Positions 36,366-45,072 of a stretch of DNA of 64,000 nt are shown one piece after another (position 1 is the stretch's first letter; every line of letters starts with the position of its first letter). A program made the translations under genes and the position numbers. The notes beneath the pieces were generated by a model that searched no databases, was not told where the DNA came from, and was given only the letters and a program-made list of their open reading frames with translations. The stretch covers positions 1-64,000 of the forward strand of contig JAFSUB010000025.1 of the NCBI GenBank assembly GCA_017445475.1, in the 5' to 3' direction. The stretch is from Alphaproteobacteria bacterium (lineage in GTDB: Bacteria; Pseudomonadota; Alphaproteobacteria; RF32; CAG-239).

Positions 36366-37698
36366 AAAAATGAAAAAGAACGTCAGCTTTGTTTTGTTTT
36401 CTTTGATATGCGTTTTTTGCCTTTGGGCTTTAGATAAAAACGCAATGGTGCAGGTGCACTTTTGGCGTGCATCGTTTGGTTTGCCGGCGTTTGTTTTGCT
36501 TGCCGCTTTTTTTGTTTTTTCAATTTTGCTTCTTTTATGTGTTGACCTTGTTTTCTGGCATATCAAAAAGCAACACCGTGTCTGTTTTCGAAAAAATTTT
36601 GAAGAAGGAAGGCCACAAAACATTAAAAGAGGCGATGCGGAAGAAGCAATGTTTGCCCTTATCAAAACAATGACGTCAACAACCGAAGGCGACTTAAAAA
36701 ATGCCCGAAAAAACTTGGCCCATCTTCAAACAAAAATCGGCAATCACGTCATTATTGATTTGCTCGAACTCAAAATCCTCAAAGGCGAAAAAAATTTTTC
36801 AAAACTTGAAAAATTGTCGCAAAAGCTTTTAAAAAGCGAAGATTCGGCACTTGTCGGCCTCAAGGCTTTAACCGAAAGTTTTGCAAACCAAAACGATTTT
36901 TCCAAAGCGCTTTCTTCGGCAAACAGGGCCTTTAAGGTTCGCCAAGACCTTTATTGGGTTATAAAATATGCCTTTGAGTTGCGGGCAAAATCTAAAGATT
37001 GGCAAGGCGCGTTAGAGGTTTTGCACGCCGGCTTAAAGAAAAAACTGCTTTCAAAAGAGCAATATACCGAATTTAAGAGCGTTTGCCTTTATGAGCTTGC
37101 TTTAACCGAAAAAAGAAAAGGCGAAAATTTGCTTTTTGCCAAACATTTAACCGAAGCGCACAATCTTTCGCCCGATTTTGTGCCTGCCGCGCTTGATTTG
37201 TCCGAATATTGCGCTCAAACCGACCAAAAAAGAAGAGCCGCAAAAATTTTAAAAGAAATTTGGCGCATCAATCCAACGTTTTCCGTCGCCGAAAGTTATT
37301 TAAAGCTTTTTGACGAAGACACACCGCTTATGCGAGTTCAAAGAATGGAAAATTTTGCCCTTTATCAGGCCAAAAATCAGGCACTCAACAACTTCATCTT
37401 GGCAGATTTAGACATGAAGGCAAAGCTCTGGGACAAAGCAAAAGCCGAATTTGAGTTGTTTTTAATTCAAAATCCCGCAACAAAAAAAATCGCAAGGCTC
37501 ATTGCAAAATATGAAAGATGTGTCAACCACAACCTTAAGGCCGCACAAAACTGGGAAAAGCGCGAAAAAGACTGTGTTGATGATTGTCTGTGGGTATGCA
37601 CTTCATGCGGCCAAAGCTCCCCTTCATGGAAGCCTTTTTGCAACAAATGCACAGAGTTTAACCCCTTCAAGTGGCATCTTTACCACCACAAAAAATAG
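36358..37698 (+). CDS. hemY: HemY-like membrane TPR protein
   Basis: The 446-residue product starts at GTG (AAGG 6 bases upstream) and has two N-terminal helices (about 8-25 and 35-62) typical of HemY. The TPR-like helices then fill most of the protein (for example HLTEAHNLSPDFVPAALDLSEYCA). At the C-terminus four Cys form a rubredoxin-like zinc ribbon (CTSCGQ and CNKC), as in alphaproteobacterial HemY. HemY is linked to haem synthesis by genome context; its function is poorly defined. Keeping it beside Mic60 without hemC/hemD suggests a role not tied to haem synthesis here. Confidence 0.83.
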   Translation: MSKKMKKNVSFVLFSLICVFCLWALDKNAMVQVHFWRASFGLPAFVLLAAFFVFSILLLLCVDLVFWHIKKQHRVCFRKNFEEGRPQNIKRGDAEEAMFALIKTMTSTTEGDLKNARKNLAHLQTKIGNHVIIDLLELKILKGEKNFSKLEKLSQKLLKSEDSALVGLKALTESFANQNDFSKALSSANRAFKVRQDLYWVIKYAFELRAKSKDWQGALEVLHAGLKKKLLSKEQYTEFKSVCLYELALTEKRKGENLLFAKHLTEAHNLSPDFVPAALDLSEYCAQTDQKRRAAKILKEIWRINPTFSVAESYLKLFDEDTPLMRVQRMENFALYQAKNQALNNFILADLDMKAKLWDKAKAEFELFLIQNPATKKIARLIAKYERCVNHNLKAAQNWEKREKDCVDDCLWVCTSCGQSSPSWKPFCNKCTEFNPFKWHLYHHKK

Positions 37699-37721
37699 CT
37701 TAAAACAACGGAAAAAAGAAG

Positions 37722-39122
37722 ATGGATACAACGGTTTTAAAAAAAATATGGAAAGAAAAATATCAAATCGCCGCGCCCCAATTTGAAAAAATTTCAAACG
37801 TGCAAGCGGTTGCAACGGGTTTCAACGCCAACATAGACGCCATTTGTCAGATGTCGGGCGAATCTCTTTCAAAGCTTATCGCCGCCGAAAATTTGAGCTT
37901 AAATGAGCTTGAAAACATTGATCATACGGCCATTTTAACACTCAAAGATTTCATCAAAGGCATTTTCAAAGCTTTTCGGCTTGGAATCGCCGAAGAATGG
38001 ATTTGCGAAGACGAAAAGGTTTATGAGCTTTTAAAATCAAACATTGAATGCAGCCATCTTCAAATCGGCGGACAGGGCGGCATTATGGCAAACGCGCTTT
38101 CAACCGTCGGCGTTCAAAAAGTTTTCGTTCACACAAATTCGCTTCCGAAACTTCAAGCCGATCAATTTGTAAAATGCAATAATTTGATTTCGTTTGATGA
38201 AAAAGGCAAAGCCAAACCGGCTTATAAAATCAACCGAAAAAATGACTTGCCGCTCATACATTTTATCATTGAGTTCAAACGCGGTGATATGGTCATCGTT
38301 GAGGGTAAAAAATTTCGTTGTCCGCGCGCCAATCGGTTTATTGCAACCTATGATCCTTTGAACTTAAATCTTGTATTAGACGAATCTTTTATGAAAAATA
38401 TGCTTCAAACCAAGCTTGATTTTGTTTTTTTATCGGGTTTTCACGCTTTGCTTTCCAAAAAAGGCGGCGTCAAGCTCATCAAAACGATTGCAAAAAAAAT
38501 TAAATCTTGGAAAAAAGAAAATCCCGAAACCGTTTTTCATCTTGAGATTGCCTCCACACAAGATGTTTCAATTCGCCGTGCAATTGCCGAAGAGCTTGTT
38601 CCTTTGGCAGATTCCATCGGCATCAACGAAAGAGAAACCATTGATTTGCTCCATGTTTTAGATTTTCCGGCGCTTGCGAAACGTTGTGATGAAAACACAA
38701 CGGCCGAAAATTTGCTCAAAGCGCTTGCAAAAATCAAAGAAAAGACCGGCGTCAAACGCATTCAGCTTCACATTTTTGGCCTTTATATGACACTTCAAGA
38801 TAAAAATTTTCCCATCACGGCGAAACAAAATTTGGCCGGAATGTTAACTGCTGCGGTTGTCGGTGCTTCAAAAGCCAAAACGGGAAGTTTGGAAAAACAC
38901 GATGTGCTTGAAATCAAACCCGACGTTTCCGATGTCGGTTTGATAGAGCTTGAAAGTTTGGCCATTTTGCTTGATCAACCCAATTTAATCACCGAAGGCA
39001 TCGGTCGCTACATTTCGTGGGATTTAATTGCTGTCCCGACAATTTTAATTGAAAACCCGATTTCTCTTGTCGGCATGGGCGACACAATTTCCAGTGTTTC
39101 GCTTGTCGCCGCGCGTTCATAA
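37722..39122 (+). CDS. ADP-dependent phosphofructokinase/glucokinase family protein
   Basis: The 466-residue protein belongs to the ADP-dependent sugar kinase family (ribokinase-like fold), best known from Thermococcales archaea and metazoan ADP-glucokinase. Matching segments are VATGFNANIDAICQ near the start, LQIGGQGGIMANAL, FLSGFHALLSKKGG, SIGINERE and the C-terminal VGMGDTISS with the catalytic Asp (about D454). All motifs look intact. It would use ADP, not ATP, to phosphorylate fructose-6-phosphate or glucose. The family is uncommon in bacteria. It follows hemY by 23 bp and is convergent with sucD. Confidence 0.82.
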   Translation: MDTTVLKKIWKEKYQIAAPQFEKISNVQAVATGFNANIDAICQMSGESLSKLIAAENLSLNELENIDHTAILTLKDFIKGIFKAFRLGIAEEWICEDEKVYELLKSNIECSHLQIGGQGGIMANALSTVGVQKVFVHTNSLPKLQADQFVKCNNLISFDEKGKAKPAYKINRKNDLPLIHFIIEFKRGDMVIVEGKKFRCPRANRFIATYDPLNLNLVLDESFMKNMLQTKLDFVFLSGFHALLSKKGGVKLIKTIAKKIKSWKKENPETVFHLEIASTQDVSIRRAIAEELVPLADSIGINERETIDLLHVLDFPALAKRCDENTTAENLLKALAKIKEKTGVKRIQLHIFGLYMTLQDKNFPITAKQNLAGMLTAAVVGASKAKTGSLEKHDVLEIKPDVSDVGLIELESLAILLDQPNLITEGIGRYISWDLIAVPTILIENPISLVGMGDTISSVSLVAARS

Positions 39123-39124
39123 AC

Positions 39125-39994
39125 TTATTTTTTAAAACGCAACAAAGCCTTATGCAGGTCGGTGATGTTGTCAAGAACAATTGCGCCGACTTGTCTGAAA
39201 GCCTGCTTCTTGTCTTCAACCGTAACTTTACCATGCGTCAAAATGTCGCTTGCATACCCGATATCATCTTCCAAATTTTCCAAACCTGTAATATAAACAA
39301 TCAATGGTTTTTTAATTTTCAAATTCTGATAGCAGAACGCCGCCTCTTCCTCATATGTTCCACCTAAAGCGCCGATTAGAACAACAATATCCGTATCTTC
39401 ATCCTTTTCAAAAAGCGCAAGCATTTTCTCAAACGAAGCGCCGGCAATCATATCGTCGCCCAAACCGACAACGGTAGATTGGCCTAAACCTGCCAGATTT
39501 GTTTCAAGAATAGCCTCATAGGTCAGTGTTGATGAGCGCGAAACAATACCCACACGCCCTTTTTTTAACATGTTTTGATCAAAAATACCCAGATAAGCCT
39601 CATCGCATGAAGCAATCCCCGGTGTATTCGGACCAAGAAAAACAGCACCGGCGGCTTTCACCTTTTGCTGAATTTCCATCACATCAAGAATCGGCACCCC
39701 GTATGCAATCGAAACAATCAGCTTAATACCGGCATCAATTGCCTCAAAAACAGCTTCTTTAACATTCGGTGCCGGCACAAAAAGCAAACTTGCATTCGCG
39801 CCTGTTGCCTCAACCGCAGCCTTAACACTCTCATAAAGCGCAACACCCAAATGGCTTGATTCGGTTGTGTTTTTTGTAACACCGGCAACAACATTGGTCG
39901 GTGTCGATAAGATGTGGCGCAAATGAAAAGAGGCTTGTCTGCCGGTAATACCCTGAATCACAACGCGTGTGTTTTGATTGGCTAAAATAGACAT
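39125..39994 (-). CDS. Succinyl-CoA synthetase alpha subunit homologue with altered active site
   Basis: The 289-residue protein aligns over its length with SucD (N-terminal CoA-binding Rossmann domain, then flavodoxin-like domain). Conserved text includes VVIQGITGRQASFH, GPNTPGIAS and VSRSSTLTYEA. In the catalytic loop where SucD has GHAGAI, this protein has GYASDI: Tyr247 in place of the phosphorylated His. The Glu of the GEIGG segment, which stabilises the phosphohistidine, is Ala (IGALGG, near 209). The canonical reaction should therefore fail or change. It is followed upstream by the beta subunit gene, one base apart. It may be a related acyl-CoA ligase or a CoA-binding relic. Confidence 0.85.
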   Translation of the reverse strand: MSILANQNTRVVIQGITGRQASFHLRHILSTPTNVVAGVTKNTTESSHLGVALYESVKAAVEATGANASLLFVPAPNVKEAVFEAIDAGIKLIVSIAYGVPILDVMEIQQKVKAAGAVFLGPNTPGIASCDEAYLGIFDQNMLKKGRVGIVSRSSTLTYEAILETNLAGLGQSTVVGLGDDMIAGASFEKMLALFEKDEDTDIVVLIGALGGTYEEEAAFCYQNLKIKKPLIVYITGLENLEDDIGYASDILTHGKVTVEDKKQAFRQVGAIVLDNITDLHKALLRFKK

Positions 39995-39995
39995 T

Positions 39996-41198
39996 TTAGG
40001 CGTCCTCCTTCATTTTTTGAATCAATTTTTCAACCGATTGTGAAAGCAAATCCGCCATCAAAAGCCCAAGTCCACTCTGCTCAATAATTTTTATGGCGGC
40101 TTGTTTGTTTGTGCCTTCAAAACGCACCGCAACCGGAATATTCAAGCCGATTTCCGAGATGGCCGAAACAATACCGTCCGCCACCAAATCACACCGTAAA
40201 AAACCACCCAAAATATCAATCAAAATGCCTTCAATTTTCGGATTTGTCATCATCAGCTTAATGCTCTGAGCAATTTTATCTTCATCAGTCCCGCCGCGAA
40301 TGTTTAAATAACACGCCGGCGCACAGCCCAAATGCGTCAAATAATCATAAAGGCAAAGCGCCAAACCTTCACCGTTGACAATCAGCCCGATGTTGCCGTT
40401 TTTGAAGTTTTTATACTTAAAACCATATTGTGCTGCCTTCAATGTTGTTTCCGATGTTTCATAATCGTCCATCAAATTCAAAATATCTTTGTGGCGGTAT
40501 AACGCATTGTCATCAAAAGATATTTTCGCATCAAGCGCCTTAAGACAATCATTTTCATCAATCCCGACAGGGTTAATTTCAAGCATTGTTGCGTCCAAAT
40601 CAACAAAGGCCTTATACAAATTTTGAATAAAGTTTTTAAGCGCCTGAAAATACAACGCATCAAGCCTTAAAAACTTTAAGACATTCAAAACGTCCTGCCT
40701 TTTGATTCTTTGGTGCAAATTAAGGTTAACCCGCAAAATCGACTGTGGTTTTTTTTGCGCAAGCTCCACAATATTGTCCGTCGCATTGGCAACAAGCAGC
40801 GTCATGCAAGAGCCGATTCTGTTCACAATCAGGCTCAAATAGAATGTTTTTTTTGTTTTGATATGCTCTTCAACATAAATTTTACTGACAAGTTTGCCTT
40901 TTTTATCCGTTTGCGACGTGATAAGCGTCGAACCAATCATCTTATCGGCCGTTTGTCCGACAGCCTCAAGGCTTGACACAACTTCAACACCCGAAACTTT
41001 TTTTGCTTTTTGTTCTGCAAAATGCCCTTTGGCGCGCGCACCCGCCTGAATTTGAGCTTTGAGCACCCACGGACCGTTTTCGCTCACAACAGCTGCCGCT
41101 TTCCGCGCTTCATTTTTTGTATAAGCGATGCGGCCTTGCGGGACACTGATTTTAAATTTTTTTAAGAGTTTTTTGGCCTGATATTCGTGAATGTTCAT
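39996..41198 (-). CDS. Succinyl-CoA synthetase beta subunit homologue (divergent)
   Basis: The 400-residue protein has the SucC plan: ATP-grasp domain from MNIHEYQAKKLLKKF, with LKAQIQAGARAKG where SucC has a KAQVHAGGRGKAGG-like loop, EINPVGI at the metal site, and a CoA-ligase domain with NGEGLAL, DILGGFLRCD and VRFEGTNKQAA. It is more diverged than usual, in line with its altered alpha partner. The pair lacks other TCA genes nearby. sufE ends 6 bp upstream on the same strand. Confidence 0.85.
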   Translation of the reverse strand: MNIHEYQAKKLLKKFKISVPQGRIAYTKNEARKAAAVVSENGPWVLKAQIQAGARAKGHFAEQKAKKVSGVEVVSSLEAVGQTADKMIGSTLITSQTDKKGKLVSKIYVEEHIKTKKTFYLSLIVNRIGSCMTLLVANATDNIVELAQKKPQSILRVNLNLHQRIKRQDVLNVLKFLRLDALYFQALKNFIQNLYKAFVDLDATMLEINPVGIDENDCLKALDAKISFDDNALYRHKDILNLMDDYETSETTLKAAQYGFKYKNFKNGNIGLIVNGEGLALCLYDYLTHLGCAPACYLNIRGGTDEDKIAQSIKLMMTNPKIEGILIDILGGFLRCDLVADGIVSAISEIGLNIPVAVRFEGTNKQAAIKIIEQSGLGLLMADLLSQSVEKLIQKMKEDA

Positions 41199-41204
41199 CT
41201 TTTT

Positions 41205-41612
41205 TTACTTTTTCATACTGTCCGCATAAAAACGAATTTTTTCAACCATGGACATCATACCGTTTCGCCTGCTCGGACTTAAATGTTCTTGTAGTCCGAG
41301 TTTAGCAAAAATTTTTTCAACTTCAATGTTTTTTATTTGTTGTGGTGTTTTTCCCGAATATATACTCATCAAAATAAAGATAATCCCTTTAACCATAATA
41401 GCATCGCTGTCAGCCTTAAAAAAGAGTTTACCGTTTTCAAAAGAAGCAATAAGCCAAACCTCCGACTGGCAACCCGCAACCTTAAAACAATCTTTTTTAT
41501 ATTCTGCTTTAAGCGCCGGTAAGTTTTCGCCCAAATCAATCAAATATTGATATTTGTCTTCCCACGTTTCCAAAAACGAAAAATTATCAATCAGTGTTTG
41601 CAAATCTTCCAT
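41205..41612 (-). CDS. sufE: Cysteine desulfuration protein SufE
   Basis: SufE takes persulfide sulfur from SufS and passes it on to the SufBCD scaffold. The 135-residue length and text (SFLETWEDKYQYLIDLGENLP, VAGCQSEVWL with the acceptor Cys48, RRNGMMSMVEKIR) are typical. It is part of a minus-strand run sufS-sufT-sufE-sucC-sucD. The scaffold genes sufBCD are not in the window. Confidence 0.95.
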   Translation of the reverse strand: MEDLQTLIDNFSFLETWEDKYQYLIDLGENLPALKAEYKKDCFKVAGCQSEVWLIASFENGKLFFKADSDAIMVKGIIFILMSIYSGKTPQQIKNIEVEKIFAKLGLQEHLSPSRRNGMMSMVEKIRFYADSMKK

Positions 41613-41624
41613 TGATTATATTCC

Positions 41625-42041
41625 TCAAAACAAATCGAGTATGGCCTTAGCCTCATCAGTTAAACGTTCAATGCTCCAAAGCGGTTCAAAAACGAGCCTC
41701 ACTTCAACAACCCCAGCGCCCTCAATGCTTGCAACCGCCTTTGCAACTTCTGCCGGCAAAACGCCCGCAACCGGACACGTCGGCGCCGTTAAGGTCATAT
41801 CAATTGCCACATCACCGTTTGCTTGCTGATTGATGTTATAAATCAGCCCCATATCATAAACATTGATAGGAATTTCCGGATCCGAAACGCCGCGAATTGC
41901 CTCAATAATTTCTTCTTTGCTCGCTTTTTTCGCGCCTTCTGCCAAAGGCTCTCCGAAACTTGTTTGATAACCGTCAAGCTTTTCATCAACACTCATTGCC
42001 GCAAGCAAAGCCGCCTCATTTTCATCTATTTCTTCACTCAT
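41625..42041 (-). CDS. sufT: SufT-like Fe-S assembly protein (DUF59/MIP18)
   Basis: The 138-residue product has a MIP18/DUF59 domain at about 40-138 (EEIIEAIRGVSDPEIPINVYDMGLIY in shortened view, then TLTAPTCPVAGVLP with the conserved Cys). SufT helps mature Fe-S proteins when demand is high. The first 35 residues are acidic and variable. It lies between sufS and sufE. Confidence 0.9.
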   Translation of the reverse strand: MSEEIDENEAALLAAMSVDEKLDGYQTSFGEPLAEGAKKASKEEIIEAIRGVSDPEIPINVYDMGLIYNINQQANGDVAIDMTLTAPTCPVAGVLPAEVAKAVASIEGAGVVEVRLVFEPLWSIERLTDEAKAILDLF

Positions 42042-42088
42042 TTTTTTGCCTTTTTTTGCTTTTATATATCAACAATTTAAGATGTCAA

Positions 42089-43303
42089 TCAAAAGAAACG
42101 TCGCACTTTTTCCAAAGCCTGAAAAAAAGCATCGATGTCTTCAGCCAAGCTGTAAAGCCCAATGGAGGCACGGGCAAGCGAAGCATACCCCAAACGGTTC
42201 ACAAACGGTTCGGCACAGTGATGCCCAACTCTGATTGACACACCCTCGTGCGCCAACACAAAAGCAAGATCTTGCGGATGAACACCGTTCAATTCAAAAG
42301 CAAAAATGCCGCCTTGGTTGCCGCTTTGCGACAAAAGCTTAAACCCTTTTGTGTGTTTTGCATGTGCTGAAAAATAATCCACCAAATTTTGCTCGTGTTG
42401 TTCAATGTTTTCAAAACCGAGCTTTAAGACATATTCCACGGCGCTTGCCAAACCGGCCGCTTCAACAAAAGCGGGGGTTCCTGCCTCAAATCGCGCAGGA
42501 GGCTCGGCAAACGTCGTTTTTTGATATGTAACGCGATCAACCATATCACCACCCGTCTGATAGGGGGGCATATCTTTCAAAATTTCCGTTTTACCGTATA
42601 AAACACCAATGCCCGTCGGCCCGTATAATTTGTGTCCGGAAAAAGCCAAAAAGTCGCAGTCAAGAGATTGAACATCAATTTGTTTGTGAGCGGCAAGCTG
42701 GCACGCATCAATCAAAACGACCGCTCCTTTTTTGTGCGCGGCAGATATAATCTCTTTGATGGGGTAAATCGTGCCCAAAACATTTGACATACCCGTCATA
42801 GAAACCAGTTTAACACGACTGCTTAAACACTTTTCAAATTCTTCAGGCACAAAATCGCCATTATCCTTAAGCTTAAAAATTTTCAGCACCGCGCCCGTTT
42901 TTTCGGCTGCTATTTGCCACGGAATAAGGTTTGCGTGATGTTCGGCTTCAGAAATAAGAATCTCATCGCCGGTTTTCAAATTTTTCTGTCCCCAAGAGCT
43001 TGCCACCAAATTAATCGATTCGGTTGCATTGCGCGTAAACACAATTTCGCGAACATCTTTTGCCCCGACAAAGTTTTGCAAAACTCGACGCGCATTTTCA
43101 AATTCCGAAGTAGCGCTTTGGGATAAAGCATAATCTCCCCTGTGAACATTGGCATAAGCTTTTTTGTAAATCTCGCACATCTTATCAATCACGCACTGCG
43201 GCTTTTGCGCAGACGCTGCCGTATCAAGATACGTGTTTTTTTTGCCGTTTATCTTCTCCGAAAAAATCGGAAAATCTTTTCGTATGTTGCTCACATCATA
43301 CAT
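42089..43303 (-). CDS. sufS: Cysteine desulfurase SufS
   Basis: This PLP enzyme removes sulfur from cysteine for Fe-S cluster assembly. The 404-residue product has YLDTAASAQKP, NVHRGDYALS, TRNATESINLV and the PLP Lys225 in FSGHKLYGPTG. The catalytic Cys363 is in IRVGHHCAEPF. It is the first gene of the suf run, so its promoter lies in 43304-43379. Confidence 0.95.
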   Translation of the reverse strand: MYDVSNIRKDFPIFSEKINGKKNTYLDTAASAQKPQCVIDKMCEIYKKAYANVHRGDYALSQSATSEFENARRVLQNFVGAKDVREIVFTRNATESINLVASSWGQKNLKTGDEILISEAEHHANLIPWQIAAEKTGAVLKIFKLKDNGDFVPEEFEKCLSSRVKLVSMTGMSNVLGTIYPIKEIISAAHKKGAVVLIDACQLAAHKQIDVQSLDCDFLAFSGHKLYGPTGIGVLYGKTEILKDMPPYQTGGDMVDRVTYQKTTFAEPPARFEAGTPAFVEAAGLASAVEYVLKLGFENIEQHEQNLVDYFSAHAKHTKGFKLLSQSGNQGGIFAFELNGVHPQDLAFVLAHEGVSIRVGHHCAEPFVNRLGYASLARASIGLYSLAEDIDAFFQALEKVRRFF

Positions 43304-43379
43304 CTTGCTCCTCTCCTTATGAGGGCTAATTTAGCAAATTTGATTCAAAATTCAAGCTAAAACAGTGGGCAATATTTTT

Positions 43380-43940
43380 TTATTCAAACGTCAACACAAC
43401 AGTGTTTTTATTTTGGCAGAATTTAAGTGCGCTCGGCTCCGAAACGGGCAACGTAAATTCCCCGCCATAAGAAAACTCGCGCTCACTCTGTGCTGTTAAA
43501 AGGCGAATCGAAACGAGCCCGAGCGAAACATCAAAAGGCTCCGAAATAAGCCCTGCACATTTTTTTTGATTGATACCCGTATAAGAAACCGAAAAAAACG
43601 TGCCGGCGGGTGCGACGGTCGTCCCTTTTTCATCAGCGCCGATCACAATTTCGTTTTTCAAACGGCTGTAAATTTTTCCTTTCCGAACCATTTGCGCCGG
43701 TATCAAATCTTTCTCAAGCGCAACGCTTGTATTAAGACCACGATAATCAACGCTTTTTTGGTAGTGCTTACGAATATTTTGCGCAATAAGACGCAACTCC
43801 TCTAAAGCACTCTCGTCTTTTTTTGAGGCGGCAGAAAAAATCAAGGCCGAGCAAACAACAATCCCAAACACAACCGCCAAAACAACCCACAACGTCATTT
43901 TTGAAGGCAACAGCTTTTCTTTTAACAAACATCTTGCCAT
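43380..43940 (-). CDS. pilS: PilS-like type IVb pilin
   Basis: This 186-residue protein matches the N-terminal PilS family of R64-type thin pili: IAQNIRKHYQKSVDYRGLNT (53-72) then ALEKDLIPAQMV (75-85), after a hydrophobic helix (16-38). Two Cys (128 and 175) could form the C-terminal disulfide of type IVb pilins. A typical prepilin cleavage site (Gly just before the hydrophobic stretch) is not visible; the sequence there is PSKMTLW. The ribosome-binding site GGGAGG is strong. It is the last gene of the operon, 2 bp after pilR, consistent with it being the major product. Confidence 0.75.
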   Translation of the reverse strand: MARCLLKEKLLPSKMTLWVVLAVVFGIVVCSALIFSAASKKDESALEELRLIAQNIRKHYQKSVDYRGLNTSVALEKDLIPAQMVRKGKIYSRLKNEIVIGADEKGTTVAPAGTFFSVSYTGINQKKCAGLISEPFDVSLGLVSIRLLTAQSEREFSYGGEFTLPVSEPSALKFCQNKNTVVLTFE

Positions 43941-43942
43941 TT

Positions 43943-45061
43943 CTAGCCTCCCATGGCAGAGGTAATTTGGTCTTGCATATCAAACACACCGAACACCGAC
44001 CAAGCAATAATGGCTGCCACACACAAAATGGCGACGGCGTTCAAAACTTCGGCTTTTTGCTCAATCATATAAACCGACTCCTCAAGCCAATTGTTCGCCA
44101 AACTTTCAAGCGCCTCTTCAAAATTATCCAATTCCGCATAAATCTTCAAATCGGCAATAATTTCTTTATCCGGAAATTCAAAACCCGTTTTGTTAAGCGA
44201 TTGTCCCAAGTTTTCACCGTTTTTAATAAACTTCAACGTATGGTCGATACGCTCTTTTAAGTAGGGGCTTGCATCTTTTTTTAATGATTGCAGTGCAACC
44301 GAAACGGGGAGTCCTCCCTTAATAAGTGCGGATAAAGCCAACAGCCACGTGATACCCACAAAAATTTTATAAAGCGACCACGGCGGAATCCTGTCAAAAT
44401 AAACCCGCACGCGTCCGGTCCAAAAACTGATGGTAGCATATATCAAAAGGGCAACGCACGGAAAAATGGAAAACGCGAGAACCCAGTTTTTCTGAATCCA
44501 CTCCGAAAGGTCAACAAGCGTTTTTGCCGTTCCAACCCAATTAATTCCCGGAACGGCGTCAACCATCGGCGGAATCATATAAACACCGATTGCCCAAATA
44601 ATCACAACGGACATCATAAACAAAAACGACGGATACGAAATGGCGCTCACAATCGGCCTAATCATCTTCGTTGAACCTTCCGCCACTTTAATCAGATTCA
44701 ACAGCGCGCTTTCAAGGTTTGAAACATCACCAACCGACAACATCAACCGCTCGCGATCCGGCGCCCAACCTTTCAAAGCGTCCGAAAAAGGCACACCGTT
44801 TTGAAGCGCCCTTCCCCAGCTTGCAAGCGCAATGGCCATCGGTTCGCCCGGATTTTTTCCGCCGTTTGTAATACCATCATGAAGCATATCAAGCGAATCC
44901 ATCAAAGAAAATCTGTTTCGAAGCAGTGAGGCCAGTTTGCGATATATCTTTAAACGGCCGGCGTTTGAAAAATTACACACCATTCTGGCATAATAAACCT
45001 CAATGGAACTTAAAGAACGCATTGCTTTTTTGAAACGATTATTGTTTTTTACCTCTGGCAT
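43943..45061 (-). CDS. pilR: Type IVb pilus inner-membrane platform protein PilR (GspF family)
   Basis: The 372-residue product has the GspF double-domain structure: two cytoplasmic helical domains (about 35-155 and 240-345) and three transmembrane helices near 160-180, 205-225 and 345-365. Text such as IYRKLASLLRNRFSLMDSLDML and LIKGGLPVSVALQSLK is GspF-like. It forms the membrane platform on which the PilQ ATPase acts. It is between pilQ and pilS, the order of the R64 pil cluster. Confidence 0.88.
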   Translation of the reverse strand: MPEVKNNNRFKKAMRSLSSIEVYYARMVCNFSNAGRLKIYRKLASLLRNRFSLMDSLDMLHDGITNGGKNPGEPMAIALASWGRALQNGVPFSDALKGWAPDRERLMLSVGDVSNLESALLNLIKVAEGSTKMIRPIVSAISYPSFLFMMSVVIIWAIGVYMIPPMVDAVPGINWVGTAKTLVDLSEWIQKNWVLAFSIFPCVALLIYATISFWTGRVRVYFDRIPPWSLYKIFVGITWLLALSALIKGGLPVSVALQSLKKDASPYLKERIDHTLKFIKNGENLGQSLNKTGFEFPDKEIIADLKIYAELDNFEEALESLANNWLEESVYMIEQKAEVLNAVAILCVAAIIAWSVFGVFDMQDQITSAMGG

Positions 45062-45072
45062 TTGATTTCATC

